Of a stretch of DNA of 64,000 nt, positions 29,356-36,864 are shown in pieces. Location: assembly GCF_011762225.1 (NCBI RefSeq), contig NZ_JAASQI010000002.1, forward strand, positions 186,001 to 250,000, in the 5' to 3' direction. The notes beneath the pieces were generated by a model, which worked only from the letters and a program-made list of their open reading frames with translations, was not told where the DNA came from and made no database searches. Position 1 is the first letter of the stretch, and each line of letters starts with the position of its first letter. This DNA is from Pseudochelatococcus lubricantis (GTDB lineage Bacteria > Pseudomonadota > Alphaproteobacteria > Rhizobiales > Beijerinckiaceae). Position numbers and translations under genes: made by a program.

Positions 29356-30378
29356 ATGTCCGCGAATTTCGTATCCACCTATAACCTGTTGAACGGCCCG
29401 CGCCTTTACGCCCGAAACGCGCAGGCCGAAATCGCGCGTCTCGGCAAGGAGATCGTCACGGAGCGGCATGCGGATGTCGGCCTCGTTCTGGGCGCGAAGA
29501 CGGGCCATGCCGCCATCCTGCATCAGGAGGCCGGCCGCATCGGCACGCTCATGATCTCGAACGGCGTCGCCGCCGGGCGGCTCGATGTCACGCAAGCGGT
29601 GATCACCGAGCTGCGCGAGACGGCGGATTCGATGCTGTCGACACTGACGGGCCTGCCGACCAACTCCCTGGGGTCCGCAACGATAGAGGGCGAAGCCGGC
29701 CGTAATCTGGCGGCGCTGATCGACAAGCTGAATTCGTCCTTCGCAGGTGCGCGGCTGTTCGGCGGCATCAAGACGGATACGGCGCCGATGAAGAACGGGG
29801 CGGACGCCGTCGCGGTAGCTTTCGACGGCTATGTCACGGGTCTGGGTGCTCCTGTCAGCGGGGTGACCGCGGCGCAGTTCGAGACATTCCTGTCGAGCGC
29901 CGCGTTCAGCGGCCTGTTTACCGCAGCAGGGTGGGAGACGAACTGGTCCGCTGCATCCGATACCAACATCAGCACCCGGATTTCGGCGACGGAAACCATC
30001 GAAACATCCGTCAATGCCAACGCCAGGGCGTTTCAGCAACTGACACAGGCCTATGCCGTGCTCGGCGCGCTTCCGTCGTCCGGCCTGAATGAAAGCGCCT
30101 TCAAGACCGCCGTCTCCCACGCCATCGCACAGCTTGGCGAGGCGGTGAACGGGCTGACGATCATGCAAGCCGACCTCGGCGGGGCTCAGACGCGCATCAA
30201 GACCGTGAACGAGCGGCTCAAGACACAGGAGACACTGGTGACGGAAAACCTGAGGTCGCTCGAAGGGGTCGATGCGACGGAGGCGAAAGTGGCATCTGAC
30301 GCATTCGAGCTGCAACTGAACCTGTCATATGCCCTGACGGCGCGGCTGCAAAACCTCAGTCTTCTCAAATACCTGTAG
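29356..30378 (+). CDS. flgL: hook-filament junction protein FlgL
   Basis: 340 residues. Flagellin-like N-terminus (FVSTYNLLNGPRLYARNAQA) and C-terminus (DLGGAQTRIKTVNERLKTQE, VASDAFELQLNLSYALTARL). It is the second junction protein and follows flgK by 4 bases. The Ser/Thr-rich N-terminus differs from enteric FlgL but is usual in rhizobia. Confidence 0.93.
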   Translation: MSANFVSTYNLLNGPRLYARNAQAEIARLGKEIVTERHADVGLVLGAKTGHAAILHQEAGRIGTLMISNGVAAGRLDVTQAVITELRETADSMLSTLTGLPTNSLGSATIEGEAGRNLAALIDKLNSSFAGARLFGGIKTDTAPMKNGADAVAVAFDGYVTGLGAPVSGVTAAQFETFLSSAAFSGLFTAAGWETNWSAASDTNISTRISATETIETSVNANARAFQQLTQAYAVLGALPSSGLNESAFKTAVSHAIAQLGEAVNGLTIMQADLGGAQTRIKTVNERLKTQETLVTENLRSLEGVDATEAKVASDAFELQLNLSYALTARLQNLSLLKYL

Positions 30379-30442
30379 CGTATAGCCGGATGCCGGATCT
30401 CATCGACGCATTATGGAAATTGTTTCGCACAGGATCATGAAC

Positions 30443-30790
30443 ATGTACATGCTTTCTTACGGCGAAATGATGGAGAACGATCCGTTGTCCATCCGTTCGA
30501 GCGAGCGCCAGGCGTTCGATATCGTTATCGAGCTGCTGGAGGACGGCGCCCGGCATGGCCCGGGGTCTGCGCAAAACGAATTGGCGCTCACCCGGGTAGC
30601 CGAGCTTTGGCAGTTTCTGATCGATGACCTCATCAATCCGGACAACGCCCTCCCGGAGGAGCTGCGCGGGTCGCTGATCTCGATCGGCGGATGGATTTTA
30701 CAGGAATCGCAACGGATTCGTTTTGGCGACGCGGGCGATGTCTCGGGCCTCATCAGCGTCAACAGGATCGTTCGCGACGGATTAAAGTAA
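30443..30790 (+). CDS. flaF: flagellar biosynthesis regulator FlaF
   Basis: 115 residues from the ATG at 30443 (MYMLSYGEMMENDPLSIRSS), which gives the usual FlaF N-terminus; ATGs at 30413 and 30437 would add up to ten residues. Continues ERQAFDIVIELLEDGARHGP and ends near VSGLISVNRIVRDGLK. FlaF promotes flagellin translation or secretion in alphaproteobacteria, opposing FlbT, which is encoded 5 bases downstream. Confidence 0.93.
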   Translation: MYMLSYGEMMENDPLSIRSSERQAFDIVIELLEDGARHGPGSAQNELALTRVAELWQFLIDDLINPDNALPEELRGSLISIGGWILQESQRIRFGDAGDVSGLISVNRIVRDGLK

Positions 30791-30795
30791 AAGCT

Positions 30796-31191
30796 ATGCG
30801 TTTGAACCTCAAGGCCGGCGAGAGACTGTTCATAAACGGTGCAGTACTGCGGTTTGAGCGGCGTGTGACGATCGAACTGCTGAACGATGCGACTTTTCTC
30901 CTGGAGGCGCATGTGATGCAGTTCGAAGATGCGACAACGCCGCTGAAGCAGCTCTATTTCATCATCCAGTCGATGCTGATCGATCCCGCGTCGATGCCGG
31001 CCGCGCGTCCGTCGGTTCTCGATCTGATTGCGCCGATGCAGGAAGCCTATCGCGATGCGACCATCGTCGAGGGGCTCGGCAAGGTTGGCGCGCTTGTCGC
31101 GGATCGGCGCGCCTTCGAGGCGCTGCGCGTCCTGCGCGGCCTGTTTCGTCCCGAAGGCGGGACGGACGAAAGGATGCGCGAGGTGGCATGA
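30796..31191 (+). CDS. flbT: flagellin mRNA repressor FlbT
   Basis: 131 residues from the ATG at 30796 (MRLNLKAGERLFINGAVLRF). Contains FLLEAHVMQFEDATTPLKQL and YFIIQSMLIDPASM, standard FlbT motifs. FlbT binds flagellin mRNA and limits its translation until the hook is complete. The flagellin genes themselves are not in the window, so regulation acts on a distant locus. Confidence 0.95.
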   Translation: MRLNLKAGERLFINGAVLRFERRVTIELLNDATFLLEAHVMQFEDATTPLKQLYFIIQSMLIDPASMPAARPSVLDLIAPMQEAYRDATIVEGLGKVGALVADRRAFEALRVLRGLFRPEGGTDERMREVA

Positions 31192-31215
31192 CCGCCGCAA
31201 CCGGAAGGAGAGACG

Positions 31216-31611
31216 ATGATGGTGTCGGTGAGTAACGTGGGGCAGGCAGCGGCGGCGAGTACGAAGCAGGCATCGAAGACGACGCTCGACTACGAGGCGT
31301 TCCTGAAGCTTTTCGTCGAGCAGTTGAAGCATCAGGACCCGACCGCGCCGATGGATGCCGCCCAGTCGCTGGCGCAGCTCGCGACATTTTCGCAGGTTGA
31401 GCAGAGCGTTGCCACCAACAAGAAGCTCGACTCGCTGCTGTCCGCACACTCCCTGTCCCAAGCCAATGGTCTGATCGGCCGTACGGCGACCTCGGCGGAC
31501 GGGCAGGTATCCGGCGCAATTGTGTCGGTCAGGGTCACGGATGAGGGCGCTCTCGCGACGCTCGGGAGCGGGGAGACGCTGCTCTTGGGCGGCGGAGTGT
31601 CGATCTCGTGA
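31216..31611 (+). CDS. flgD: flagellar hook assembly capping protein FlgD (short form)
   Basis: 131 residues, preceded by GGAAGGAGAGACG. Contains the FlgD N-domain YEAFLKLFVEQLKHQDPTAP and DAAQSLAQLATFSQVEQSVA. It is about 90 residues shorter than enteric FlgD and lacks the C-terminal Ig/TUDOR-like region, as in other rhizobia. Scaffolds hook polymerisation. Confidence 0.95.
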   Translation: MMVSVSNVGQAAAASTKQASKTTLDYEAFLKLFVEQLKHQDPTAPMDAAQSLAQLATFSQVEQSVATNKKLDSLLSAHSLSQANGLIGRTATSADGQVSGAIVSVRVTDEGALATLGSGETLLLGGGVSIS

Positions 31612-31641
31612 TAACGGCCGGAAACGCAGGGGTGAGCGGGC

Positions 31642-31911
31642 ATGAATGAGGCCGATGCGCTCGATCTCGTTCAATCCGCAATCTGGACGGTCATCATCGG
31701 CGCCGGTCCGGCCGTCGCGGCCGCGATGGTCGTCGGCATCATCATCGCGCTGTTCCAGGCGTTGACGCAGATACAGGAAATGACGCTGACCTTCATCCCC
31801 AAGATTCTCGTCATCCTCGCTGTCACCGCGCTCACCGGGTCGTTCACCGGCGGCAGGATATTCACGTTTGCCGAACAGGTGTACGGCCGCATCGTGACGG
31901 GGTTCGAGTGA
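31642..31911 (+). CDS. fliQ: flagellar export gate protein FliQ
   Basis: 89 residues with two membrane helices. Contains ALDLVQSAIWTVIIGAGPAV and IALFQALTQIQEMTLTFIPK, diagnostic for FliQ. Forms the export gate with FliP and FliR. Located 30 bases after flgD and 38 bases before flhA. Confidence 0.97.
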   Translation: MNEADALDLVQSAIWTVIIGAGPAVAAAMVVGIIIALFQALTQIQEMTLTFIPKILVILAVTALTGSFTGGRIFTFAEQVYGRIVTGFE

Positions 31912-31949
31912 ACGCCGATGATTGCAGCCTCTTGCCGGAATGATCCCGA

Positions 31950-34040
31950 ATGGCCGATCTGTTTGTAGGCAGCTTGAACGCGACGCAAGGGAACAAGGGC
32001 CGCGACGTCAGCTTCGCGATCGGCATCGTCGCGATCCTGCTCATCCTGTTCCTGCCGATCCCGCCGTTCCTGATCGACATCGGCCTTGCGTTGTCCATCG
32101 CACTTTCGGTGCTCATCCTGATGGTGGCGCTGTGGATACAAAAGCCGTTGGAGTTCTCGGCCTTTCCGACGGTGCTGCTGATCGCGACGATCCTGCGGCT
32201 GTCGCTCGGCATCGCCACGACCCGTCTCATCCTGGCCGATGGCGACAAGGGCGTCACGGCGGCGGGTTACATCATCCACGGCTTTTCGCAATTCGTGATG
32301 AGCGGCGATTTTGTCATCGGGCTTGTCGTGTTCGCCATCCTGATCACGGTGAACTTCCTCGTCATCACCAAGGGTGCGACGCGCATCGCGGAAGTGGGCG
32401 CGCGCTTCACCCTCGACGCCATTCCCGGCAAGCAGATGGCGATCGACGCGGACCTGTCGGCAGGCATGATCGACGACAAGGAGGCCCAGCGCCGCCGGCG
32501 GGAACTGGAGGAGGAGAGCGCGTTCTTCGGCTCCATGGACGGCGCGTCCAAGTTCGTCCGTGGCGAGGCTGTCGCGAGCCTGATCATCACGGCGGTGAAC
32601 ATCTTCGGCGGGATCGTCATCGGCATCACGCGCCACGGGATGCCGCTGTCGCAGGCCGCCGACGTCTATACCAAGCTGACGGTGGGCGACGGTCTCGTTT
32701 CGCAGATTCCGGCGCTTGTCGTCTCGCTCGCAGCCGGTCTGCTGGTCTCGAAGGGTGGCACGCAGGGATCGGCCGAACAGGCGGTGCTCGGGCAACTGAG
32801 CGCCTATCCCAAGGCGCTGTTCGTCTCGGCGGGCCTTATGGCGCTGATGGCGCTCACGCCGGGCCTGCCGATGCTGCCGTTCCTCGCGCTCGCGGGCATG
32901 CTCGCCTCCGTGGGCTATATCATCCCCCGCCGGCGGGCGGAATTGCAGGCGCAGGAGGAGATCGAACTCCAGAACAAACGCGCCCTGGAGCGGGTGGATA
33001 CGCGCGAGGCGATCCGCGAGACGCTGAAGACGGCCGAGATCGAGCTGTGCATGGGGCGGCAACTGTCGGTGCGGCTCAAGGCCAACCAGGGCGAACTTAT
33101 GCACCGTGTCTCGAAGATGCGCCGCAAGTTCGCGCAGCAATACGGTTTCATCGTCCCCGAAATCAAGCTGACGGACAGTCTCGCCACGCCGCCGAAAAGC
33201 TATCAGATCAGGATCCACGGCACCATCGTGACGTCGCACGAACTGCGGCTCAACGACTTCCTGGTCATCGTCGGTGACGGTGCCAAGCCCGATATCGCGG
33301 GAGACGAGGTGCGCGAGCCCGCCTTCGGCATGAAGGCCGTGTGGGTCAACGAGATCTATGCCAACGACGCCAGGCGCCTCGGCCTTTCGCCGGTGGACAG
33401 TCTCTCCGTCCTGCTGACGCATCTCGGCGAGGTCATCCGGAACAACCTGCCGCTGCTGCTGTCCTACAAGGACATGCGGATACTTTTCAACCAGCTTGAC
33501 CCTGAATACAAGCGCCTGATCGACGACATCTGCCCGGCCCAGATATCCTATTCGGGCTTGCAGGCCGTTCTCAAGCTGTTGCTGGCCGAGCGTGTATCTA
33601 TCCGCAATATCAACCTCATTCTGGAGGCGATCGCCGAGATCGTCCCGCACGTGCGCAAGACCGAGCAGATCGTCGAGCACGTACGCCTGCGGATCGCGCA
33701 ACAAATCTGCGGCGACCTTTCCGACGAGGGCGTGCTACGGGTGCTGCGGCTCGGCAACCGCTGGGATCTCGTCTTTCATCAGAGCATCAAGCGCGATGCC
33801 CGTGGCGACGTGCTGGAGATCGATATCGACCCCGCGCGTGTCGAGGAGTTCGGAGCCGAGGCAGCGAAGGCCATTCGCAAGCATCTGGGAACCGGCAAGG
33901 CGTTCGTGCTCGTTGCGGCTCCCGACGCGCGCCCCTATGTCCGCATGATCGTCGAGCGGATGTTTCCGGCCCTTGCGGTGCTGTCTCACGTGGAGATCGC
34001 GCGCGGAACAGAGATCGAGAGTCTCGGGGCGATATCGTGA
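31950..34040 (+). CDS. flhA: flagellar export protein FlhA
   Basis: 696 residues. Eight membrane segments in the N-terminal half, with the conserved [20 protein letters not shown] and [20 protein letters not shown]; the C-terminal cytoplasmic domain includes [20 protein letters not shown] and [20 protein letters not shown]. Nonameric export ring and substrate-chaperone docking platform. The stop overlaps the fliR start. Confidence 0.98.
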   Translation: MADLFVGSLNATQGNKGRDVSFAIGIVAILLILFLPIPPFLIDIGLALSIALSVLILMVALWIQKPLEFSAFPTVLLIATILRLSLGIATTRLILADGDKGVTAAGYIIHGFSQFVMSGDFVIGLVVFAILITVNFLVITKGATRIAEVGARFTLDAIPGKQMAIDADLSAGMIDDKEAQRRRRELEEESAFFGSMDGASKFVRGEAVASLIITAVNIFGGIVIGITRHGMPLSQAADVYTKLTVGDGLVSQIPALVVSLAAGLLVSKGGTQGSAEQAVLGQLSAYPKALFVSAGLMALMALTPGLPMLPFLALAGMLASVGYIIPRRRAELQAQEEIELQNKRALERVDTREAIRETLKTAEIELCMGRQLSVRLKANQGELMHRVSKMRRKFAQQYGFIVPEIKLTDSLATPPKSYQIRIHGTIVTSHELRLNDFLVIVGDGAKPDIAGDEVREPAFGMKAVWVNEIYANDARRLGLSPVDSLSVLLTHLGEVIRNNLPLLLSYKDMRILFNQLDPEYKRLIDDICPAQISYSGLQAVLKLLLAERVSIRNINLILEAIAEIVPHVRKTEQIVEHVRLRIAQQICGDLSDEGVLRVLRLGNRWDLVFHQSIKRDARGDVLEIDIDPARVEEFGAEAAKAIRKHLGTGKAFVLVAAPDARPYVRMIVERMFPALAVLSHVEIARGTEIESLGAIS

Positions 34041-34795
34041 TGCCGTCGGTCGCCTCGGACGTTGTTGTCGGCGCGCTGCTGCTGATGTGTCGCATCGGCG
34101 GCTGCTTCATGCTGATGCCGGGCCTGTCGCATGCGGGCATTCCTGCCCGTATCAGGCTCTACGCGGCGTTTGCCGTGGCGCTGACGCTGTTTCCGCTACT
34201 GTACGACAAGGTGAATGCCGCGTTCCAGGGCAAGCCGTTCGCGTTTCTGATCCTGCTCGTCGTTTCGGAGGTTCTGTCGGGCATCTGGATCGGGTTTCTG
34301 GGCAGGCTGATGTTTCTCGCCTTCGAGACATTGAGTGTACTGATCGCGATGTCGCTCAGTCTCAGCAATCCATCCGGCGTCTCGTTCGACCAGATGGAAC
34401 CTCTGCCGCCGGTGGGAACTATACTGGGGCTCTCCGCCGCGATGCTCGTTTTCGCCGCCGATCTGCACTGGGAGGTGCTGCGCGCGGTCGCTGCTTCGTA
34501 CGATAATATGCCGCCGGGCCTGCTATTCCAGTCACGGCTGTCGCTGGTCGGCGTTGTGGATCAGTTCGGGAATTCGTTTCTTCTGGCGCTGCGCATCAGC
34601 GCACCGATAGTCGTGTATGCGGTGATCGTCAATTTCGCAATTGGTATCGTCAACAAATTCACTCCCCAGATTCAGGTCTATTTCATATCGATGCCTTTCG
34701 TTATCGCCGGTGGCATGTTCCTTCTCTATATTCTTGTTAATGAAATGCTATCCGAATTCATTAAGGGAGTTTCACGCTGGCTGGTGTACGGCTAG
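34037..34795 (+). CDS. fliR: flagellar export gate protein FliR
   Basis: 252 residues, starting at GTG 34037 or the adjacent ATG 34040, overlapping the flhA stop. Six hydrophobic segments; typical stretches [20 protein letters not shown] and [20 protein letters not shown]. Base composition becomes more AT-rich at the 3' end (about 34620-34760), ahead of the repeat in the following gap. Confidence 0.96.
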   Translation: MMPSVASDVVVGALLLMCRIGGCFMLMPGLSHAGIPARIRLYAAFAVALTLFPLLYDKVNAAFQGKPFAFLILLVVSEVLSGIWIGFLGRLMFLAFETLSVLIAMSLSLSNPSGVSFDQMEPLPPVGTILGLSAAMLVFAADLHWEVLRAVAASYDNMPPGLLFQSRLSLVGVVDQFGNSFLLALRISAPIVVYAVIVNFAIGIVNKFTPQIQVYFISMPFVIAGGMFLLYILVNEMLSEFIKGVSRWLVYG

Positions 34796-34850
34796 AGAGC
34801 GTAATGAACTTGGATAAGGACAGTAACGGTTGAGGAGAAGCCAGGATCTG

Positions 34851-34943
34851 TGATGGAATAAGACGATGCGCTCTGAGTTTTATATTTTACCAAAACTTGC
34901 ACTAAAGGCCATGGGGTGAATTGAGTGCGAACTGCTTTAAAAC
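34851..34943 (+). repeat. dispersed palindromic repeat R1, copy 2
   Basis: Shares with copy 1 the order TGATGGAATAAGACGATGC, a TTTTATATTTTACC segment, an inverted repeat (TTGCACTAA at 34897 and TTGAGTGCGAA at 34921) and the tail ACTGCTTTAAAAC. It is more diverged than copies 1 and 3. It occupies most of the 164-base gap between fliR and the FliJ-like gene. Confidence 0.72.
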
Positions 34944-34959
34944 GCGGCACAGGTGACGG

Positions 34960-35358
34960 ATGAAGGACCGGTTACACAAAATCGAACGTGTCGTCGTAGT
35001 GCAGCAGCAACTGAAACGCCTGTCGGAGTGGAAACTCGCCCTGCTGCGCCGGGACGAGGCGGCCCTCGGGAAAGCGCAGGAGCAACTCGTCAGCCGGCTT
35101 AACGACGGGGCCGCGCACCACGGCCTGTTCGTCGGCTCGATGGCGCGCCGCCTGACTCAGCTCTCCCGCGAGGCGCAGGTGGTGCACGCCGAAAGCGAGG
35201 CGCTGCAGGGACGGCTGCGCGAGGAGGCGCTGCGCCTCAAGCGCACCGAGCGGCTGGCGCAGAACATGGCGCGCGCGTCGGATGCCGAGGACGAAAAGAT
35301 CGGGCTGGAGCGCATCGTGGAAGCGGGCGCGGCCCGAAAAGACGACAGCCTCGCGTAA
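34960..35358 (+). CDS. FliJ-like coiled-coil flagellar protein
   Basis: 132 residues, almost entirely helical and charged with a predicted long coiled coil (RVVVVQQQLKRLSEWKLALL, REEALRLKRTERLAQNMARA). Size, composition and position after the export gate genes resemble FliJ, the cytoplasmic export chaperone-escort protein that links FliI to FlhA. Similarity is by composition and context only, as FliJ is poorly conserved. Separated from fliR by the R1 repeat and from the rod-binding gene by 83 bases. Confidence 0.68.
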   Translation: MKDRLHKIERVVVVQQQLKRLSEWKLALLRRDEAALGKAQEQLVSRLNDGAAHHGLFVGSMARRLTQLSREAQVVHAESEALQGRLREEALRLKRTERLAQNMARASDAEDEKIGLERIVEAGAARKDDSLA

Positions 35359-35441
35359 GGTCCGGCGGTTAGGGTGTCATACGACAGGCCCCGGAACGGC
35401 ATTTAGCCGCCGGGCGGAAGGTATTGCTGGAGTGGGAGGTC

Positions 35442-35915
35442 ATGGCTGTCAGTATCCCTGCCGATATCGTCATGGACGTCGCCCGGGCGGCCGATCCGGC
35501 GCGCTTCCGGGTCGCCGTCGATAAGCTGGGTGGCGCTGACTATGCGCAGGTTGCCGGCGAGGTGGCGCTTGCCTTCAGCGCCGGCGAGGAGGAGTCAGCT
35601 GTGACGACTGCACGGCGGGACGGTTTCGGCCTGCCTCTCGACGTAGAGAGGGCGCGGCTGGGCGGGCGCGACGGACTGCCCGGCGTCAATCGTTTGCGCG
35701 CGGGCGATATCTATCAGCAGTTCGAGGCGGTGACGCTGCAGACATTCGTCGAGGCGCTTCTGCCGCGAGAGTCCACGGCATGGTTCGGCAAGGGTTTCGC
35801 GGGCGACATGTGGAAGTCGCTGCTGGCGCGGCAGATGGCGGAAGAACTTGCCCGCTCCGGCGGCATCGGCATCGCGCGCGCCGTCAGGCGTGCGCATCCG
35901 GATGGCGCGGCATGA
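35442..35915 (+). CDS. FlgJ N-terminal-type rod-binding protein
   Basis: 157 residues from the ATG at 35442 after GGGAGG. The second half matches the rod-binding domain of FlgJ: YQQFEAVTLQTFVEALLPRE, GFAGDMWKSLLARQMAEELA, GGIGIA. The muramidase domain found in enteric FlgJ is absent, the usual alphaproteobacterial arrangement. Expected to cap or chaperone rod growth in the periplasm. Overlaps the next gene by 4 bases. Confidence 0.88.
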   Translation: MAVSIPADIVMDVARAADPARFRVAVDKLGGADYAQVAGEVALAFSAGEEESAVTTARRDGFGLPLDVERARLGGRDGLPGVNRLRAGDIYQQFEAVTLQTFVEALLPRESTAWFGKGFAGDMWKSLLARQMAEELARSGGIGIARAVRRAHPDGAA

Positions 35916-36367
35916 GCGGTGGGGCCGATCGCATGGTGGCGGACGACGGGCGCCGGGATGAAGCGGGGCCGTTCGATGGCGACGACCCGCCGTCGGCTGC
36001 GCATGTTGCGTTGAAGCAGGCACTCCGCCGCCTTGATGCAGCGCTCGATGCTGAGAGCGCCTTTCTGCGGCAGGGTCTTGCTGGGAATTTCGACGAGATT
36101 ACCCGACAGAAGGGTCAGTGCCTGCTCGATCTGGCGCGTCTTGCGCGCGTCGTGGACGTGCAGGCGCTCGCAACAGGTGAAGAAGGCGATGCGTTGCGGC
36201 GTAATGTCCGGCACATCCGGGCACGGCTGGCCGACAGCGAGGCAACGCTGGCCCGCTATCTCGACGCCGCCCGCGAGGTCGGCGCGATCGTGAGCGAGGG
36301 CATGCGCATGGCTGAGTCCGACGGCACCTATGCCGAGGCGGGGCCGTTCGGACGATATGGACGATGA
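35912..36367 (+). CDS. FlgN-like flagellar export chaperone
   Basis: 151 residues from the ATG at 35912, overlapping the rod-binding gene stop. Helical and charged, with ALRRLDAALDAESAFLRQGL, NFDEITRQKGQCLLDLARLA and RLADSEATLARYLDAAREVG, resembling FlgN, the chaperone for FlgK and FlgL. Similarity is moderate; position between rod-binding and chemotaxis genes supports it. Overlaps the next gene by 4 bases. Confidence 0.7.
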   Translation: MSGGADRMVADDGRRDEAGPFDGDDPPSAAHVALKQALRRLDAALDAESAFLRQGLAGNFDEITRQKGQCLLDLARLARVVDVQALATGEEGDALRRNVRHIRARLADSEATLARYLDAAREVGAIVSEGMRMAESDGTYAEAGPFGRYGR

Positions 36368-36816
36368 CGCGTCTCGTGCTGATCGGCCTCTGGGTCTGCG
36401 TCGTGACGCTCGTCTCCGCATATGGCGTCGCAAGCTGGTCGTCGAGCCAGGCGAAGAAAAAGGAGGAGGCGCCCTATCTCGAAGGGCTGGAGTTCCGCAA
36501 GCTGAGGCTGATCAACGTGCCGATCGTCGCCGACAATGCGGTCAAGGGCTATGTCGTGGCCCAGTTTGTCTACACCGCAGACGCGCGCACCTTGCGGGAG
36601 ATATCGATTCCGCCCGAGCCACTGATCATCGATCGCGCCTTCAGGCTGATCTACGACGACACGGACCGCAAGTTCGACGGTGTCAACAAGAAGGATCTCA
36701 ACAAACTGACGGGCGCAATCAAGGTGGAGGTCAACAAGATGTTCGGCGCGGATATCGTTTCAGACATCCTGATAGAAGAATTTAACTACATCGATAGAAA
36801 AGAAATTCTGGACTGA
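36364..36816 (+). CDS. membrane-anchored uncharacterised motility-locus protein
   Basis: 150 residues. One N-terminal membrane anchor (LVLIGLWVCVVTLVSAYGVA, residues about 4-23) and a probable periplasmic domain of about 115 residues. The end KVEVNKMFGADIVSDILIEE followed by FNYIDRKEILD vaguely recalls the C-terminus of FliL-type domains, but this is weak. Coupled by a 4-base overlap to the FlgN-like gene and 48 bases ahead of cheA, so it belongs to the motility operon. Function not known. Confidence 0.78.
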   Translation: MTRLVLIGLWVCVVTLVSAYGVASWSSSQAKKKEEAPYLEGLEFRKLRLINVPIVADNAVKGYVVAQFVYTADARTLREISIPPEPLIIDRAFRLIYDDTDRKFDGVNKKDLNKLTGAIKVEVNKMFGADIVSDILIEEFNYIDRKEILD

Positions 36817-36864
36817 AGGGGCAAAAGAATACCTGCCTGGAACAGCGTTACCGGAGAGGCTGTT

